Shown here in pieces: positions 54,851-64,000 of a stretch of DNA of 64,000 bases. The stretch is from Saussurea involucrata (lineage: Eukaryota > Streptophyta > Magnoliopsida > Asterales > Asteraceae). The stretch covers positions 247,430,422 through 247,494,421 of the forward strand of contig CM066321.1 in the NCBI GenBank assembly GCA_033807775.1. The letters are read 5' to 3'. The notes beneath the pieces were generated by a model, which saw nothing but the letters and a program-made list of their open reading frames with translations, made no database searches and was not told the origin of the DNA. Positions within the stretch are counted from its first letter, which is position 1. Every line of letters starts with the position of its first letter. The position numbers were made by a program, and so were the translations under genes.

Positions 54851-55321
54851 GGGGAGAGGACTAGCTGAAACACAGCGATCGTTTAAGTAAGAAGAGTTGG
54901 GGAAGAAAGAGATAGAAAAAGAATGGGGTTTAAGTGTATAAAGGTTTTATGGATAGAAGGTTTGAGATTGAGAAGGGATAGAGGAGGGATGCAGTGTAAG
55001 GGAATAGGAGGTAGTGTACCTGACAAACTGGCTTTTGAAGCAAGATCATCAGATTGTCTTCTGCTGCAAGGCCTTTGTTTTTGCCTTTGTCAGCTTCAGA
55101 CGCTGCAGGGTTTGTCTTGGTCCGCTCCACTGATGGTTCGTTTATCGAAATCCCTTTGAGAGCTGTAGTCTTCTAAACAGGCTTGACGATAAAGGAGTCA
55201 TCATCATCATCATCATCATCATTATTTGGAGAAGAAGATGGTTCATCATCAGAGATGTCGACAGCTTCATCGTCTTCAGCTTCGTCTTCATCAGATTCAA
55301 CCTCTTCAGCGTAGGGTGAGG

Positions 55322-56506
55322 TTACATCAGCAGCAGCTTCAATGTTCTGCTATTCGAGTTGCTCCCCCTCAGATACAGAGGAAGGTTTCTCGGTTCCCTC
55401 AGGGTTTTCAACTCCCTGAGGTTTTGAAGAAGTAGCATCAGCTTCAGTGTCAATACCCTCCCACTCAGCATGGGGAAGGTCTTCTTTATTTTTCTTCCCC
55501 CCTCATCATTATGGGGAAGGTCTTCTTTAGGCTTCTCCCCCTCTTCCACATCGTGGTTAGGGGAGGTAACGGACTTTTCAGCAGCAGCAGCGGCAATAGT
55601 ATTACTGTCTTCTTGGCCAGTAATTCTTATGCATTTTTCAATCGCTGCTACTCTGTCTTCTAGGCCAGTAATAGCAGGACTGATCTTTTTGAGATCATCT
55701 CGATCGGCCTGAGTGAAATGAGAAGTTGGGGTGTTCAGGTGATCAAGCACTTTCTGAACAATCTCTTTGACCGCAGAGACTTCAGTCTTGATCGTGGAAA
55801 CTTCACTCTTAAGAGAACCAACCTCTGTCTTCAATTATGTGACTTCATTGGACAGAGAGGTGAAGTTTGTTGAGAGAGTGGTTGTGGCGATTGAGTTTTC
55901 AGCGAGGGTGGTAGCATTTTTAGCAATGCTACCATCCACCTTCTCCAGATCAGCTTTGGAGGCTTTCTTTTCGACCTCAGTGGTCAAAGTCTTCAAGTTC
56001 TCTCCAGCGTTTGTAACCGCTGAAGAGTTGGCATTTAGTGTTTTGTTGAAAAACTCCATCTTTGTTTCCAGGGCTGTCAGGGAGGTGTTGATATCCCCCA
56101 AATTAGGACCTAAAAAAGTTATAAACTTATGAACAGAGGAAAGCTCAAAATTTTGGGGTTGAGAGAGAGAAGTGTGTGGGATTTTGTGTATACCTACAGG
56201 CGGGTTGGCGAAGTTGTCGAAACCTCGATGTCCTGAAAAAGTTTCGTAGTCGTCTTCAATATTTCCTAGACGACTGGAAGTACCTGCTGGTCCTGTGGTG
56301 TGTCCTATCATCCTCTGAAAATGTTCAGCAGTAGTGTCGCTGAGGATGATGGTTGTTGAGGAGAATAGGGGAATAGATTGAGTGACCAAAGAAGAGGTGA
56401 GAGGAATGGAGGATGAGAATGATGGTTGGGTGTGGGGTTCAGCGTTGGATCCGCTGAGAATCACTTCAGTCTGTAGAGAGGCTGAAGGAGGTGGGTTCAT
56501 TTCCAA
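55322..56506 (-). pseudogene. C3 env-like ORF, middle coiled-coil part
   Basis: Two open pieces in one frame (56506-55835 and 55834-55322) are separated by a single TAA at 55835. The first ~100 residues are Ser/Thr/Pro-rich. The rest is a regular coiled coil (TALETKMEFFNKTL, VGSLKSEVSTIKTEVSAVKE) with acidic stretches. A frameshift near 55500 disrupts the end. Hydrophobic segments are absent. Confidence 0.55.
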
Positions 56507-56594
56507 GTTTATAACTTCAGCGTTTAGAGACGCTGAAGCTGGGATGGAAGGGGTGGCTATTCAGCTGTGGCAGAGCGTACCACTGAACTTTCCA

Positions 56595-57782
56595 TCAGCT
56601 CTTCAAGATGAGCCGAGGAGTCTTCAGCATGTAAATGCTGGGGGGTTGCTCCTTGGTTTTCTTGATTCTTTTGGAACCAAGTTGGGTAGTAGATTGTTTC
56701 CTTTTTCTAGAAGGAGTGGAGGTTGCAGCTGGGGTATCAGCGGTGGGGATTTCCACTGAATGAGTCGCAGAAGTAGAAGAAGGAGGATTGAGAATAGATA
56801 AGAGAGTAGAGAGACGTACCTCGTTTGATAGGGGCTTGAAGTCGAGCACCTTAGGGCCAACCCGAGTAGGAAGACGTACCTCGTTTTCCAGCGGCTTGAA
56901 GTCGAGTACCTTAGGGCCAACCTGAGAGAGTCTCAGATCACCCTCTGTTGGGTACCTTTCGCCAAGTCCAAGTTGAAAGATGGCGCTGATGAATCTGGGA
57001 TAAGGAACCCATGCAGATCTTTCAGCCATATCCACTCTGAACGCAAGGTCGTCGTAGATGATTGAGGCCTAGTCAACATTTAGACCTTTCAGCAATGCAT
57101 AGCCCATTGTTTGCTGAGGTTGAGCAGCTTGATCAGAGGAGCCACTTTTTGCTGTCATGCAGCTTATCAGATGTGCGAAGATGAAGTTCATCTCGCTTGG
57201 CATTTTGGACTTCTTGATCATTGTCAGTTTCTTCTCAGGCTTCTTGTCCCTTCCAGTGTCCCATGCGTAACCCATTGCATCGAAGAATGCAATGATGGCT
57301 TCCCTATCAGCATGGTTTTTGTGGTTTGGGAGAGGGACAAAACGGTTTTCTTTGGTTGAGGTAGGAAGGCTCAGTGCTTTCCTAATTATAGCAGGGTTGA
57401 TTTTGGTAGTGCCAAATTTTGTGTCACATAGAATAGAGTCAACGATCTTCGTTGGGTCTTTGGCATGGGGTACCCGAGCTCTTCTGGCAGTATACCAGAA
57501 CTGAGAAAGTAGGAATTGATGAGCAGGGGGTGTAATAGTCAGGGTTGTGGATAAGAAACACGTTTTTAGGTAGTTCACAGCATCATCCAGATGTGTGACT
57601 TGCTTTCGAGGAGGAAACTCGAAAAGCGCATGAAGGTTGTTCAATTTTGAAAAATCGATTTCCTCAAGCTTGAACTTGACCCGAGGAGCTTTGACAATAG
57701 TCAGTTTCTTTGCAGCCGTGGATTTCTCAGCGGTAGGAGCAGGAGTAGAAGATGCCATTTCTGTTATATCAACCATGAACAT
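56595..57782 (-). pseudogene. C3 env-like ORF, N-terminal plant-transposon-like domain
   Basis: Pieces 57782-57069 (237 codons) and 57035-56595 (146 codons) share a frame with one TAG at 57069. The domain includes LHALFEFPPRKQVTHLDDAV, AHQFLLSQFWYTARR, KINPAIIRKALSLP and MPSEMNFIFAHLISCM. It resembles the domain family also seen in ORF2 of C1, though with low similarity. A 20-residue unit (VGPKVLDFKPLxNEVRL) is repeated twice. The start is ATG 57782 or the internal Met at 57758. Confidence 0.6.
56813..56932 (-). repeat. 60-bp in-frame tandem duplication
   Basis: Two adjacent 60-bp units (56813-56872 and 56873-56932) differ at a few bases and encode the repeated VGPKVLDFKP unit. The length is a multiple of three, so the frame was kept. 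Confidence 0.85.
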
Positions 57783-58715
57783 AGATAAAGAATAGTCTTA
57801 ATGTGAAATATTTTCCAATAAGATGTTTTCCGATTTTTGTCCATTTCATTCAGACAGAAATGTCTTAATGAAGATTAGGGTTTTCTTGTTTTGAAAAAGA
57901 AAAACAAACCCAGTAAAAGTCTTGTTTTCCATTTTCCTTTAGAAGGGTTCTGGAAAAACGAATGAAGAACAAGTTTTAGATTTTGAGTTTTAAAACTTGA
58001 AGAACAACCATGAAAAGGTTGTGTTTATAAAACCATGAAAGAAATGATTTCATTTTAGAAAATGTTTCTTTTGTTTGATATGTTAAAAGCAATAAGTAGA
58101 TCAGAAACAAGTTATGCAGGTAAATAATAAGAATATTAACCTCGTAAACGAAGAAGAAGATGAACAGATTTATGGAAATAAGCAACAGTAAATCTTTTCT
58201 TGCTTGGAGAAGAAGTTCGCGTAAAGAAAAAAAAAATATAAACCCGAAATAGTTTATATAGAGAGATTTGAGAGAGAGAAAAACTCGAGCGGGAAAGTTT
58301 TTCATCTTGACACGGACACGTGTTTTCATTTGATTGGAAGGTAAACGAAACGTGCAAATGTGTGTCAGAAAAAGAACGCGCCAGGGTTTATCCGTTGTGA
58401 TGATGTCACAAACGTCCTTTCATATTTTAGGATATCTCTGAGGTTTTGAAAGCTCAGGGACTATTTTGAAAAACATGAAGCACCGAATAGAAATATCAGT
58501 GTTAGTTTAAGAAATTTCAAAGTATCGCTGTTAAGGAAGAAATATTCAGCGATGCAATTTGTTTTGAAATCTTACATTAACATGCGAACGTCAGCGAGCA
58601 AGAGAGAAAACATACCTTGATATCAGCGAATCAATTATGTTCAGAGAGAGAATGATAGAATGGGTTATATAATTGTTTTATCCTATCGCTGATAAAATGT
58701 GAACCACTGAAGATT
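57783..58715 (-). other. C3 spacer between RNase H and env-like ORF
   Basis: No gene is supported in this 0.9-kb region. It is the expected leader position of the env-like ORF. TCAGCGA/TCGCTGA words recur here and through the LTR and coding parts of C3, a motif bias specific to this element. Confidence 0.55.
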
Positions 58716-59066
58716 TTACTCTTCAAAGTTCAGCATTCCAAGCTCCCTGATGAGAAAGTTGAATCTTGTCTCATCAAGAGGTTTGGTGAACAGATCAACT
58801 AACTGATAGTCAGTTAGGATAAAATGAAGTTCTATATCACCATTCAACACATGATCTCTGATAAAATGATACCTGATTTCGATATGTTTGGTCTTTGAGT
58901 GTAGCACTGGATTGTTGGCTATAGCGATCGCACTTGTGCTGTCGCAATAGATTGGAATTTTCGAGAGCTGAAGGTCATAGTCTAGTAGTTGATTTCTCAT
59001 CCACAAGACCTGAGAACAACAGCATCCAACGGCTACATACTCAGCTTCAGCAGTTAAGGTGGACAC
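58716..59066 (-). pseudogene. pol: C3 copia RNase H, C-terminal part
   Basis: The piece holds the RNase H Glu/Ala motif TAEAEYVAVG and the second Asp region IYCDSTSAIAI. The end, VDLFTKPLDETRFNFL, is the copia pol C-terminus. It is out of frame with 59054-59485, from which it is separated by a lesion near 59070 (a SWTIKRKI run). Catalytic residues in this piece look intact. Confidence 0.86.
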
Positions 59067-59485
59067 TGAATTTTTCTTTTAATTGTCCAACTCACCAGCT
59101 TTCCACCCAGGAGCTGACAGCCTCCTGTGGTGCTTTTTCTATCCAATTTGCAACCTGCAAAATCACTATATGAATAGGCGATTAGATCAAACCCTGAGTC
59201 TTTGGGATACCAAAGACCTAGGTTCATAGTAGCCTTAAGGTAAGGAAAGATTCGCTTTACAGCGATCATATGAGATTCCTTAGGTTCAGCTTGATATCGT
59301 GCACACAAACAGGTTGCGTACATAATATCGGGTCGGCTAGCTGTAAGATACAAGAGAGAGCCGATCATCCCACGGTACAGCGTGACATTAACAGGTATTC
59401 CATTTGAATCCTTGTTTAGTGTCAGCGGTGGTGCCATAGGGGATTTCATAGCTGAACTCTGAGTTAAATCGAATTTTTTCAGCAT
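59054..59485 (-). pseudogene. pol: C3 copia RT connection and RNase H start
   Basis: Open for 143 codons: GMIGSLLYLTASRPDIMYA, then the RNase H start AYSYSDFAGC. In the usual motif (YTDSD/YSDSD) the first residues read YSYSD, so the catalytic Asp pair is partly changed. The frame differs from both neighbours. Confidence 0.84.
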
Positions 59486-60297
59486 ATCTTTAACATACTT
59501 TCCCTGATTAATGAAAGTTCCTTTTCATTTTGTTTTATCTGAAGACCAAGGAAATATGTTAGCTCACCCATCATACTCATTTTATACTCTTCTTTCATTC
59601 TATCAGCGAAACGAGTACAAAGATCAGGGTTAGTAGAACCAAATATAATGTCATCAACATATATCTGAACAAGAATGATATGACCTTTCACTATTCTGAA
59701 AAATAGAGTCTTGTCGATTTTACCTCGCTCAAAATTTTCAATTAGGAGATAAGAGGATAGAGTGTCATACCATGCACGTGGAGCTTGCTTTAAGCCATAA
59801 AGTGACTTATCCAGATTATAAACATAACCTGGACGCTTAGGATCTGAGAATCCTGGAGGTTGTTCTACATAGACTTCTTCATTCAACTTTCCATTGAGAA
59901 ATGCTGACTTAACATCCATTTGATATACTTTGAAGTATTTGTGTACAGCATATGCTAAGAATAGACGAATAGATTCTAGTCTTGCTACTGGAGCAAATGT
60001 TTCGTCGTAATCTATGCCTTCCTCTTGTCTGTATCCCTGAGCAACAAGACGAGCCTTGTTGCGGGTTACAGTTCCATGTTCGTCCAACTTGTTTCGATAG
60101 ACCCATTTAGTGCCTATCACTGTCTTGTCAGTTGGTCTTCGAACAAGTTTCCAAACTTTGTTTCTTTCGAATTCAGTCAGCTCTTCTTGCATGGCGCTGA
60201 CCCAGTTTGGATCTTTGAGGGCATCATCTATTTTCTTTGGTTCAATTAGAGAAATAAAGTTAACAAATAAGCAAATATTACCTGCACTTCGTCGAGT
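59479..60297 (-). pseudogene. pol: C3 copia reverse transcriptase
   Basis: Open from just after the TAG at 60298. Motifs are [69 protein letters not shown] and the catalytic [10 protein letters not shown]. The RT itself appears intact, better kept than that of C2. A frameshift follows near 59490 ([12 protein letters not shown]). Confidence 0.9.
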
Positions 60298-61482
60298 CTA
60301 AACACCAGCATTTGGATCACCAAGGATTTGATCAATTGGGTGATTTACAGTCCATCGCTGAGCCGGAGCATAAGTCGCTGACTCAAATTGGACTGGAGGA
60401 GCTGAAGATGAAGCTTCAGCAACTTCTGGAATCTCAGCCAAGAGAGGAGTAGGTGCAGATGTCATCTCATTCACTGATTGCTGAGAAGTAGATGGAATGT
60501 CTGAGACATTTGGTTCAGAAGCAGGTATAGTGTTTAAAGGAACAGCTGAGACCCATGATATTTCAGCTTCACTATTCTGCATATTCGGGATGATAGTAGG
60601 ACTATCATTTTCAACGGTATGAGTATGAGGAGTGGGAATATCTTCTGAATCACCAAGATGAGAAAACATCCATTGATTCAGTTCTTCAGTATTAGTAGAA
60701 GGTCGAGAATTCGCTGAACGGGATTCGTCAAAAGTGACGTGAATAGTTTCTTCAACAGTTTGTCTTCTTCGATTGAAGACTCTGAAGGCTTTGGAGATTG
60801 AAGAATATCCAAGAAAGATTCCATCATCAGCCTTAGGATCAAACTTTCCAAGGGCATCTCTGTTGTTTAGTATGAAACACTGACATCCAAAGATGTGAAA
60901 AAAGCTAATTGAAGGCTTTCTCCCATGAAAAAGTTCATAGGCTGTTTTATTAAATCTTTTGACTATCAGCGACCAGTTTTGCGTAAAACAAGAAGTGTTG
61001 ACAGCTTCTGCCCAAAACTGAGTAGGCAGGTGAGAATCGCTGAGCATTGAACGTGCATCTTCAATAATAGTTCTATTTCTTCTCTCAGCGACTCCATTTT
61101 GTTGTGGTGTTCTCACTGAAGAAAAGTTGTGAGAAATACCCTTACTCTCAAAGAAGGAATCAAGAGAACTGTTTTTGAATTCAGTCCCATGATCACTCCT
61201 TATTGAGCGAACGGTCAAGTTGTTCAGGGTTTCCATCTTCCGAACAAAGGTGATGAGTTCTTCAGGGGTGTCACTCTTAGAATGGAGAAACATAACCCAT
61301 GTATATCTAGAGAATTCATCAACTATGACCAGTGTATATTTCTTTCCAGCGATGGATTATTTGTTAACAGGGCCAAACAAATCCATATGGAGAAGTTGTA
61401 GAGGAGATGACACTGAGGAAACTTGCTTTGACTTAAATCTTGCTTTGGTTTGCTTGCCTTTCTCACACGCTGAACATAAGGA
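60298..61482 (-). pseudogene. pol: C3 copia integrase
   Basis: It shares the protease frame. CSACEKGKQ is the zinc end. The triad residues are in HMDLFGP, RSDHGTEFKN and QQNGVAERRNRT. GIFLGYSSISKAFRVFN is the conserved C-terminal part, followed by a Ser/Pro/Glu-rich linker. Stops occur at ~61356 (TAA, after GPVNK), 61483 (TAA) and 60298 (TAG replacing a probable CAG). Confidence 0.88.
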
Positions 61483-61992
61483 TTATTTTGCATATGAGTG
61501 CTGAGGTAGACCAGTGACTAACTCTTTTGAAGAAAGAGTGTTTAGTGTCTTGAAGTTGAGATGAGAGAGCCTCTTATGCCATAGCCAGTTGACATCAGAT
61601 GAGGCTTTTGAGAAGAAACAGGAGTTCTCAGTGGTTGTTGAGTCCATGTTTATTACATAAACATTTTCCAAACGATAACCGCTAAGAGCTATCTTCTCCT
61701 TTTTGTCAGCGACAAAGCAGGATTCCTTAGTAAAGATTACTTTGTTATCCTTGTCGCAAAGCTGACTGATGCTTAGAAGATTATGCTTCAACCCTTCAAC
61801 ATATGCGACTCTTCTAAAGGTTGTTGTACCCTTAGAGAGTACACCAAACCCTTGGGTATGTCCTTTTCCATTTCCACCGAAAGTTATAGAGGGACCCTTC
61901 TCTTCTTTGTACTCAATGAGCAGGTTCTTCATACCAGTCATGTGTCTAGAGCATCCCCTATCGAGATACCAGATACCCTTCTTAAGCTGCAT
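61483..61992 (-). pseudogene. pol: C3 copia protease and pre-integrase, active site changed
   Basis: The active-site motif reads WYLDRGCSRHMTG. The conserved D-S-G is D-R-G, which should abolish catalysis. LLSISQLCD and the pre-integrase WLWHKRLSHLN are present. The frame begins just after the gag stop at 62005-62007 and is the same as gag's end. Confidence 0.87.
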
Positions 61993-62004
61993 TACAAAAG
62001 AAGA

Positions 62005-62484
62005 TTAGTTTGTCTTGGGTACCCACTTAACCATGTGTACACACTTGTCAGTGAGGGTAGAAGAGGAGGTGGAAGGTTCAGCAGTCTTCGCAGCATTTGA
62101 AGATTCAGCTTTGTCAGTCTTCACTTTGGTTAATTCCTTAACCTCAGTGGTCTTCTTTGCCTTGGGGGCAATGATCTTCACCTTAGCTATCTTTTCAGCT
62201 TGGGTGGCTGTAGGGCACTTACTAGCAATATGATTGGTAAGTCCACAATGATAACATTTCATATAACTAAAAGTAGTTGTAGGACCATTTGCATGCTGAG
62301 CTTTTGATTTTGAATTAGAAGGACCAGCACCAAGTAAGCTATTGGCTTTTGAAATGGGAGGAACATTCAGTTCTTCGGATTTCTTACCAATAATTTCCAC
62401 TTTGATTCTAGGACTAGATCGCTGAATAGATCCATGCTGAATAAATCCAGGGATCTTATTCTTTGAACCAGAGGGATAAATCAC
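62005..62484 (-). pseudogene. gag: C3 Gag C-terminal part with second zinc knuckle
   Basis: The CCHC knuckle CYHCGLTNHIASKC lies mid-segment, followed by a Lys/Ala/Thr-rich tail and the end MVKWVPKTN plus TAA. The stop context TAATCTTCTTTTGTAATGCA plus G resembles the C2 and N junctions. The frame is shifted relative to 62492-64000. Confidence 0.82.
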
Positions 62485-62491
62485 TGAAGCT

Positions 62492-64000
62492 TTAGAAGCG
62501 TTTTAGCTTTGGTACAGAGGTACCCTTCTGAGGATTTTGGTTAAAAGCAATTCCTTTACCTTTGTTTTTAAAGACTGAGGTAGGTTTTGGATAAACAACT
62601 TTTTCTTTACCTTTAGAAGTTAAGGTAGAGATTTCCTCAGGGATAGGTGGTTTAGAAGAGGAACACTGAGATGAGAAAGTGTCAGGGATAGAGGATATGA
62701 ACATTCCAAACTTAAGCATAGAACGGTCAGTGGTTGGTTCTAGAGTATCAGCTTTGTAACCAAGACCACGTTTATCACTCAAGGGAATCTGAGACTTAGT
62801 TATCTCAGTGATCTTTGTTGAGGAATTATACCATCCATCAACAGTAGCTTTTTCAGCTTTTAATGCAGCGATAGCTTCTTCGCGCTCGATTTTGACTAGC
62901 TGATTTAAGTGAACTTGATCTTTAAAATCTTCTTCAATTTTTGAAAGATTTTCTATTTGAAGGTGACAGTTTTTAAGCTGTTCAGCGAGATCAAGGTTTT
63001 GATTTTCAACCACAGTTTTGCCATTCATGGCTTCATTTAAACTTCTAGTCAAGAGATCGATCTTTCGAACACTATCAGCTTCATCAATATTTAAAATATT
63101 GGTAAAGAAGGAAAGTGATACCTTAGTAGCAGAGGTCGAAGTAGAGGGAATGTGAGAATCTTCTTCCTCATCTTCAAGTTTGGCCATGAGACATAGATTG
63201 GCTTCATCATCATCTTCAGAGTCAGATGATTCTTCTTCGTCAGAGGCAGCCCAATCATAGTCAGCCATAAGGCCTTTGCCTTTCTTCTTAAAGGTTTTCA
63301 GCTTTGAATACCTTTCTTTCAGCTTTTTGTATTTTTCATCTCTAGTCCTGTGAGTAAAGTTTTTCTTGGGAAAAGCTGAGGGTCTAGAGACTTTCTTTGA
63401 CCTGCACTCGCTAGCAAAATGTCCTATCTTTTCACAGTTATAGCAAGTAGCAGTAGCCTTATCAACAGGGGTTGATGATCTTGGCTTGTAAGTAATAGCA
63501 AAAGGTTTATTCTTCTTCAAATTACTCTTTCTAGCAAATCTCCTGAACTTATTATCCAGGAATGCCAGAGTTTCATCATTATCTGAAACGTCAGAGTCTG
63601 ATGATCTTTCAGAGTTAGTTTCCAACTCAGTGACAGTGATAGTCGGTCGATGAGTGGAAGGTGACTCTGAGATTAAAGCAACAGGGGTGCTTTTGGAATC
63701 TTTTACAAGATGACTCGATTGCTCATGATTCAGCATCGTGCCATATAAGGTAGAAAGGGTCATTGATTTTAGATCCTTTGACATCTTGAGACACATAGAA
63801 TAACTGTCCCAGCTTTCAGGTAAACATTCTAAGAACTTTGTCAGTACTTCAAAGTTAGAATATTCCTTACCAACAGTTTTCAGATCTATTATTAAGCAGT
63901 TAAAACGTTGGTGTACTTCAGAGAGAGTTTCATTATTACCGCAAATGAAGCTTTCATATTGTCTTACCAGGTTGATCTTTCGAGAGTCCTGGACTTTAGA
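62492..64000 (-). pseudogene. gag: C3 Gag N-terminal/middle part, open to the window edge
   Basis: The frame is open from 64000 down to 62492 and is therefore longer than the first visible Met at 63796. The UBN2-like domain end (LECLPESWDSY) precedes a CCHC knuckle, CYNCEKIGHFASEC (~63400-63440), an acidic run (ASDEEESSDSEDDDEANL) and a coiled coil. A frameshift near 62490 leads into the next part. Two zinc knuckles in one gag is unlike C2, which has one. Confidence 0.82.

Larger units (their letters stand above)
52401..64000 (-). mobile_element. C3: Sirevirus-like Ty1/copia element on the minus strand (partial)
   Basis: The 3' LTR is at 52401-53341, and gag is still open at the window edge. 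Reading on the minus strand the order is gag, protease, integrase, RT, RNase H, env-like ORF, polypurine tract, LTR, as in C2. All genes carry stops or frameshifts. It inserted into the 3' region of G2. The 5' LTR and right target copy are outside. Confidence 0.85.

Overview
This window is nuclear plant DNA, almost certainly from a flowering plant, and it is built almost entirely of mobile elements. I found no convincing host gene. The evidence is several LTR retrotransposons primed by the initiator-methionine tRNA (TGGTATCAGA), Tat-type Ty3/gypsy elements, MITE-like elements and an integrated plant pararetrovirus. The species cannot be fixed from the sequence; a eudicot with a large, repeat-rich genome fits.

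Layout. (1) 1-5250: the right-hand body of a non-autonomous Ty1/copia element (called C1 here). It carries gag, a second ORF with a plant-transposon-type domain and a full 3' LTR, but no pol. (2) 5251-13598: a rearranged endogenous caulimovirid with a capsid-protease-RT fragment, a viroplasmin/transactivator (TAV) gene, a promoter/leader region, and then scrambled direct and inverted partial copies of the same genes. A 1.74-kb solo LTR (9372-11114) sits inside the TAV gene. (3) 13623-20347: AT-rich DNA with five inverted-repeat elements (FB1-FB5). They begin G..., end ...C, and mostly lie against (TA)n tracts. A SINE-like piece and a Tourist-like MITE are also here. (4) 20348-21740: AT-rich, with one weak ORF. 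(5) 21741-64000: one old Tat-type gypsy element (G2) with insertions stacked in it.

The stack. G2 starts at 21741 and its right end is outside the window. Its 5' LTR is split by a copia/Sirevirus-like element on the minus strand (C2, 21975-40965, near-perfect target duplication). C2 is itself split in gag by a gag-only copia element on the plus strand (N, 31550-37061, duplication CATTC). G2's gag is split by a younger relative (G1, 41770-48638, duplication AGCCC). G2's 3' region is split by another minus-strand copia element (C3, from 52401 to beyond 64000). Hand-counted LTR differences are about 3% (C2), 1.9% (G1) and 1.1% (N), which agrees with the nesting order.

How the parts relate. C2 and C3 have the full Sirevirus-like order gag-PR-INT-RT-RH-extra (env-like) ORF, but stop codons and frameshifts break every reading frame. 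C1 and N keep gag without pol, and G1 keeps pol without gag or protease, while its host G2 keeps gag and protease but has lost RT. The non-autonomous members would therefore depend on proteins supplied in trans. The points most worth a second look are the (TA)n-associated foldback series, the paired GGTATACC motif of C1, the unusual domain combination of the pararetrovirus, the shared gag-stop/acceptor-like junction of the copia elements, and the G1/G2 complementation pattern.
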